From Phyllobacterium sp. 21LDTY02-6 (GTDB lineage: Bacteria > Pseudomonadota > Alphaproteobacteria > Rhizobiales > Rhizobiaceae), in assembly GCF_023554255.2 (NCBI RefSeq), contig NZ_JAMJWD020000006.1, forward strand, positions 124,001 to 188,000: a DNA stretch of 64,000 nucleotides, read 5' to 3'. Of this stretch, positions 63,073 to 64,000 are shown one piece after another. The notes beneath the pieces were generated by a model. That model was not told the origin of the DNA, did no database searches, and worked only from the letters and a program-made list of their open reading frames with translations. Made by a program: the position numbers and the translations under genes. Every line of letters begins with the position of its first letter. The first letter of the stretch is position 1.

Positions 63073-63990
63073 TCAGGCAGATACGGACTCCGCCGAGATT
63101 TGCCTTGCGACCTCACCAATCAGCGAGCGTAGCCACCGATGCGCCGGATCGCTGCGATATCGGACGTGCCAGGCAAGCTCGACAGGAAAGCTCCCGAGAT
63201 CGACCGGCGCAGGTAGAACCTTCAACCGCTGGTCACGGCGGAGCCGCTCGCAGATCAGCCGTGGCAGCGTGGCGCAATAGTCCGTAACGGCAATCATCTC
63301 CGGAACGGCCAGAAAATGCGTCACCGATACTGCCACGTCGCGTTTGACGCCACGTTGCTGCAACGCCTGGAACAACCCGGTGCGCATCCGGCCGGGAGGC
63401 AGCACATTGACATGCTTCATCCGCTCGTACTGTTCCTGCGATATGCTGTCGCCGATTTCCGGATGATCCTTGCGCACGACGCAGGCCAGGCCATCATCCA
63501 TGAGATGCTGAACGACCATGTTGTCCGGCGCATCCATGATCCTGCCGAGCACCATCTCCGTCGTCCCGGAAATGGCCCCCGTCTCGACAAGATCATTGCC
63601 GAATGGCGTCAGACGAAGCCTGAGACCCGGGGCCTGTTCGCGCAGCCGTGCGGCGATCACCGGCATCAGGACGAATTCGACATAGCTGTTGGGGGCGACG
63701 GTAAACTGACGGGTAGCGAGGGCGGGATCGAATTGCTGTTGGCCCAGAATCGCGTCGTCCAGGCCTGCGAGCGCGGCGCGCACGACAGGGGCAAGTTCCT
63801 CGGCCATCTGCGTCGGCTTCATGCCGTAGCGCTCGCGGATGAAGAGAGGATCGCGCAACGTATCGCGCAGACGATTGAGCGCATTGGACAGCGCGGGCTG
63901 CGTCATTCCAAGCCGCCGAGCAGCGCGGGTAACGTTGCGCTCGTCCATCAGAGCCAGGAAGATCGGCAGGAGATTCAGGTCATATTTCAT
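63073..63990 (-). CDS. LysR family regulator (NodD-like group)
   Basis: A 305-residue LysR-type regulator. The helix-turn-helix is LMDERNVTRAARRLGMTQPA followed by LSNALNRLRDTLRDPLF, whose wording fits the NodD/PcpR-like branch. The effector domain spans about residues 90-300 (ATRQFTVAPNSYVEFVLMPV). It ends four bases from the convergent HxlR gene. The target is probably the gene beyond the right window edge. Confidence 0.9.
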   Translation of the reverse strand: MKYDLNLLPIFLALMDERNVTRAARRLGMTQPALSNALNRLRDTLRDPLFIRERYGMKPTQMAEELAPVVRAALAGLDDAILGQQQFDPALATRQFTVAPNSYVEFVLMPVIAARLREQAPGLRLRLTPFGNDLVETGAISGTTEMVLGRIMDAPDNMVVQHLMDDGLACVVRKDHPEIGDSISQEQYERMKHVNVLPPGRMRTGLFQALQQRGVKRDVAVSVTHFLAVPEMIAVTDYCATLPRLICERLRRDQRLKVLPAPVDLGSFPVELAWHVRYRSDPAHRWLRSLIGEVARQISAESVSA

Positions 63991-64000
63991 TCAATCATAT

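Overview
The window is high-GC (about 60 %), densely coded, free of phage or insertion-sequence genes, and reads as chromosome of an alphaproteobacterium of the order Hyphomicrobiales (Rhizobiales). The evidence is a haem operon with a HmuP/HemP leader gene and a TGA-N9-TCA iron-type operator, the ligase-associated DNA repair cluster, a small rhizobial-type disordered protein, and palindromic intergenic repeats of alphaproteobacterial type. The exact genus cannot be read from the sequence. No tRNA, rRNA or CRISPR was seen.

Layout. 1-5.1 kb: a divergent ligase-associated DNA repair module (ATP-dependent ligase, cut by the window edge, and nuclease leftward; DEXH helicase and PdeM rightward). 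5.2-7.5 kb: a Slam-type outer membrane protein with its lipoprotein substrate. 7.5-9.06 kb: a gene-free block with tandem palindromic repeats. 9.06-13.1 kb: a YadG/YadH-like ABC exporter, an Fsr-like MFS exporter and an AraC regulator. 13.06-16.9 kb: metH with a palindromic operator filling its promoter. 16.97-21.7 kb: the haem operon hmuPSTUV, with a small periplasmic protein divergent from it across an inverted pair of iron-type operators. 21.8-28.7 kb: an operon for an unidentified sugar or polyol (LacI, isomerase, Gfo/Idh/MocA dehydrogenase, Rbs-like ABC). 28.8-35.2 kb: a complete MoxR-DUF58-DUF4381-BatA-BatB-TPR-BatD operon. 35.5-39.1 kb: a glycosyltransferase coupled to a partner of unknown function.

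39.1-53.1 kb is a mosaic of small regulator/enzyme units: SDR/AraC, M20 hydrolase/GntR, NAD-epimerase/MmyB-type HTH, an alpha/beta hydrolase, an HtrA-like protein that has lost its catalytic triad, a DUF1905 protein, and an RND efflux pair with a divergent TetR gene and three operator-like repeats. 53.1-59.4 kb holds a second sugar system (AraC, CUT1-type ABC) ending in a dehydrogenase fused to an aldo-keto reductase. 59.4-64 kb holds a small disordered protein, two more divergent redox-enzyme/regulator pairs, and a LysR gene.

The most noteworthy items are the Slam/lipoprotein pair, the HtrA-like pseudoprotease, the dehydrogenase/aldo-keto reductase fusion, the GT2/unknown pair, the operator architectures at metH, hmu and the RND locus, and the 223-bp repeat array. 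Nothing in the window is an obvious wholly new defence or mobile system.
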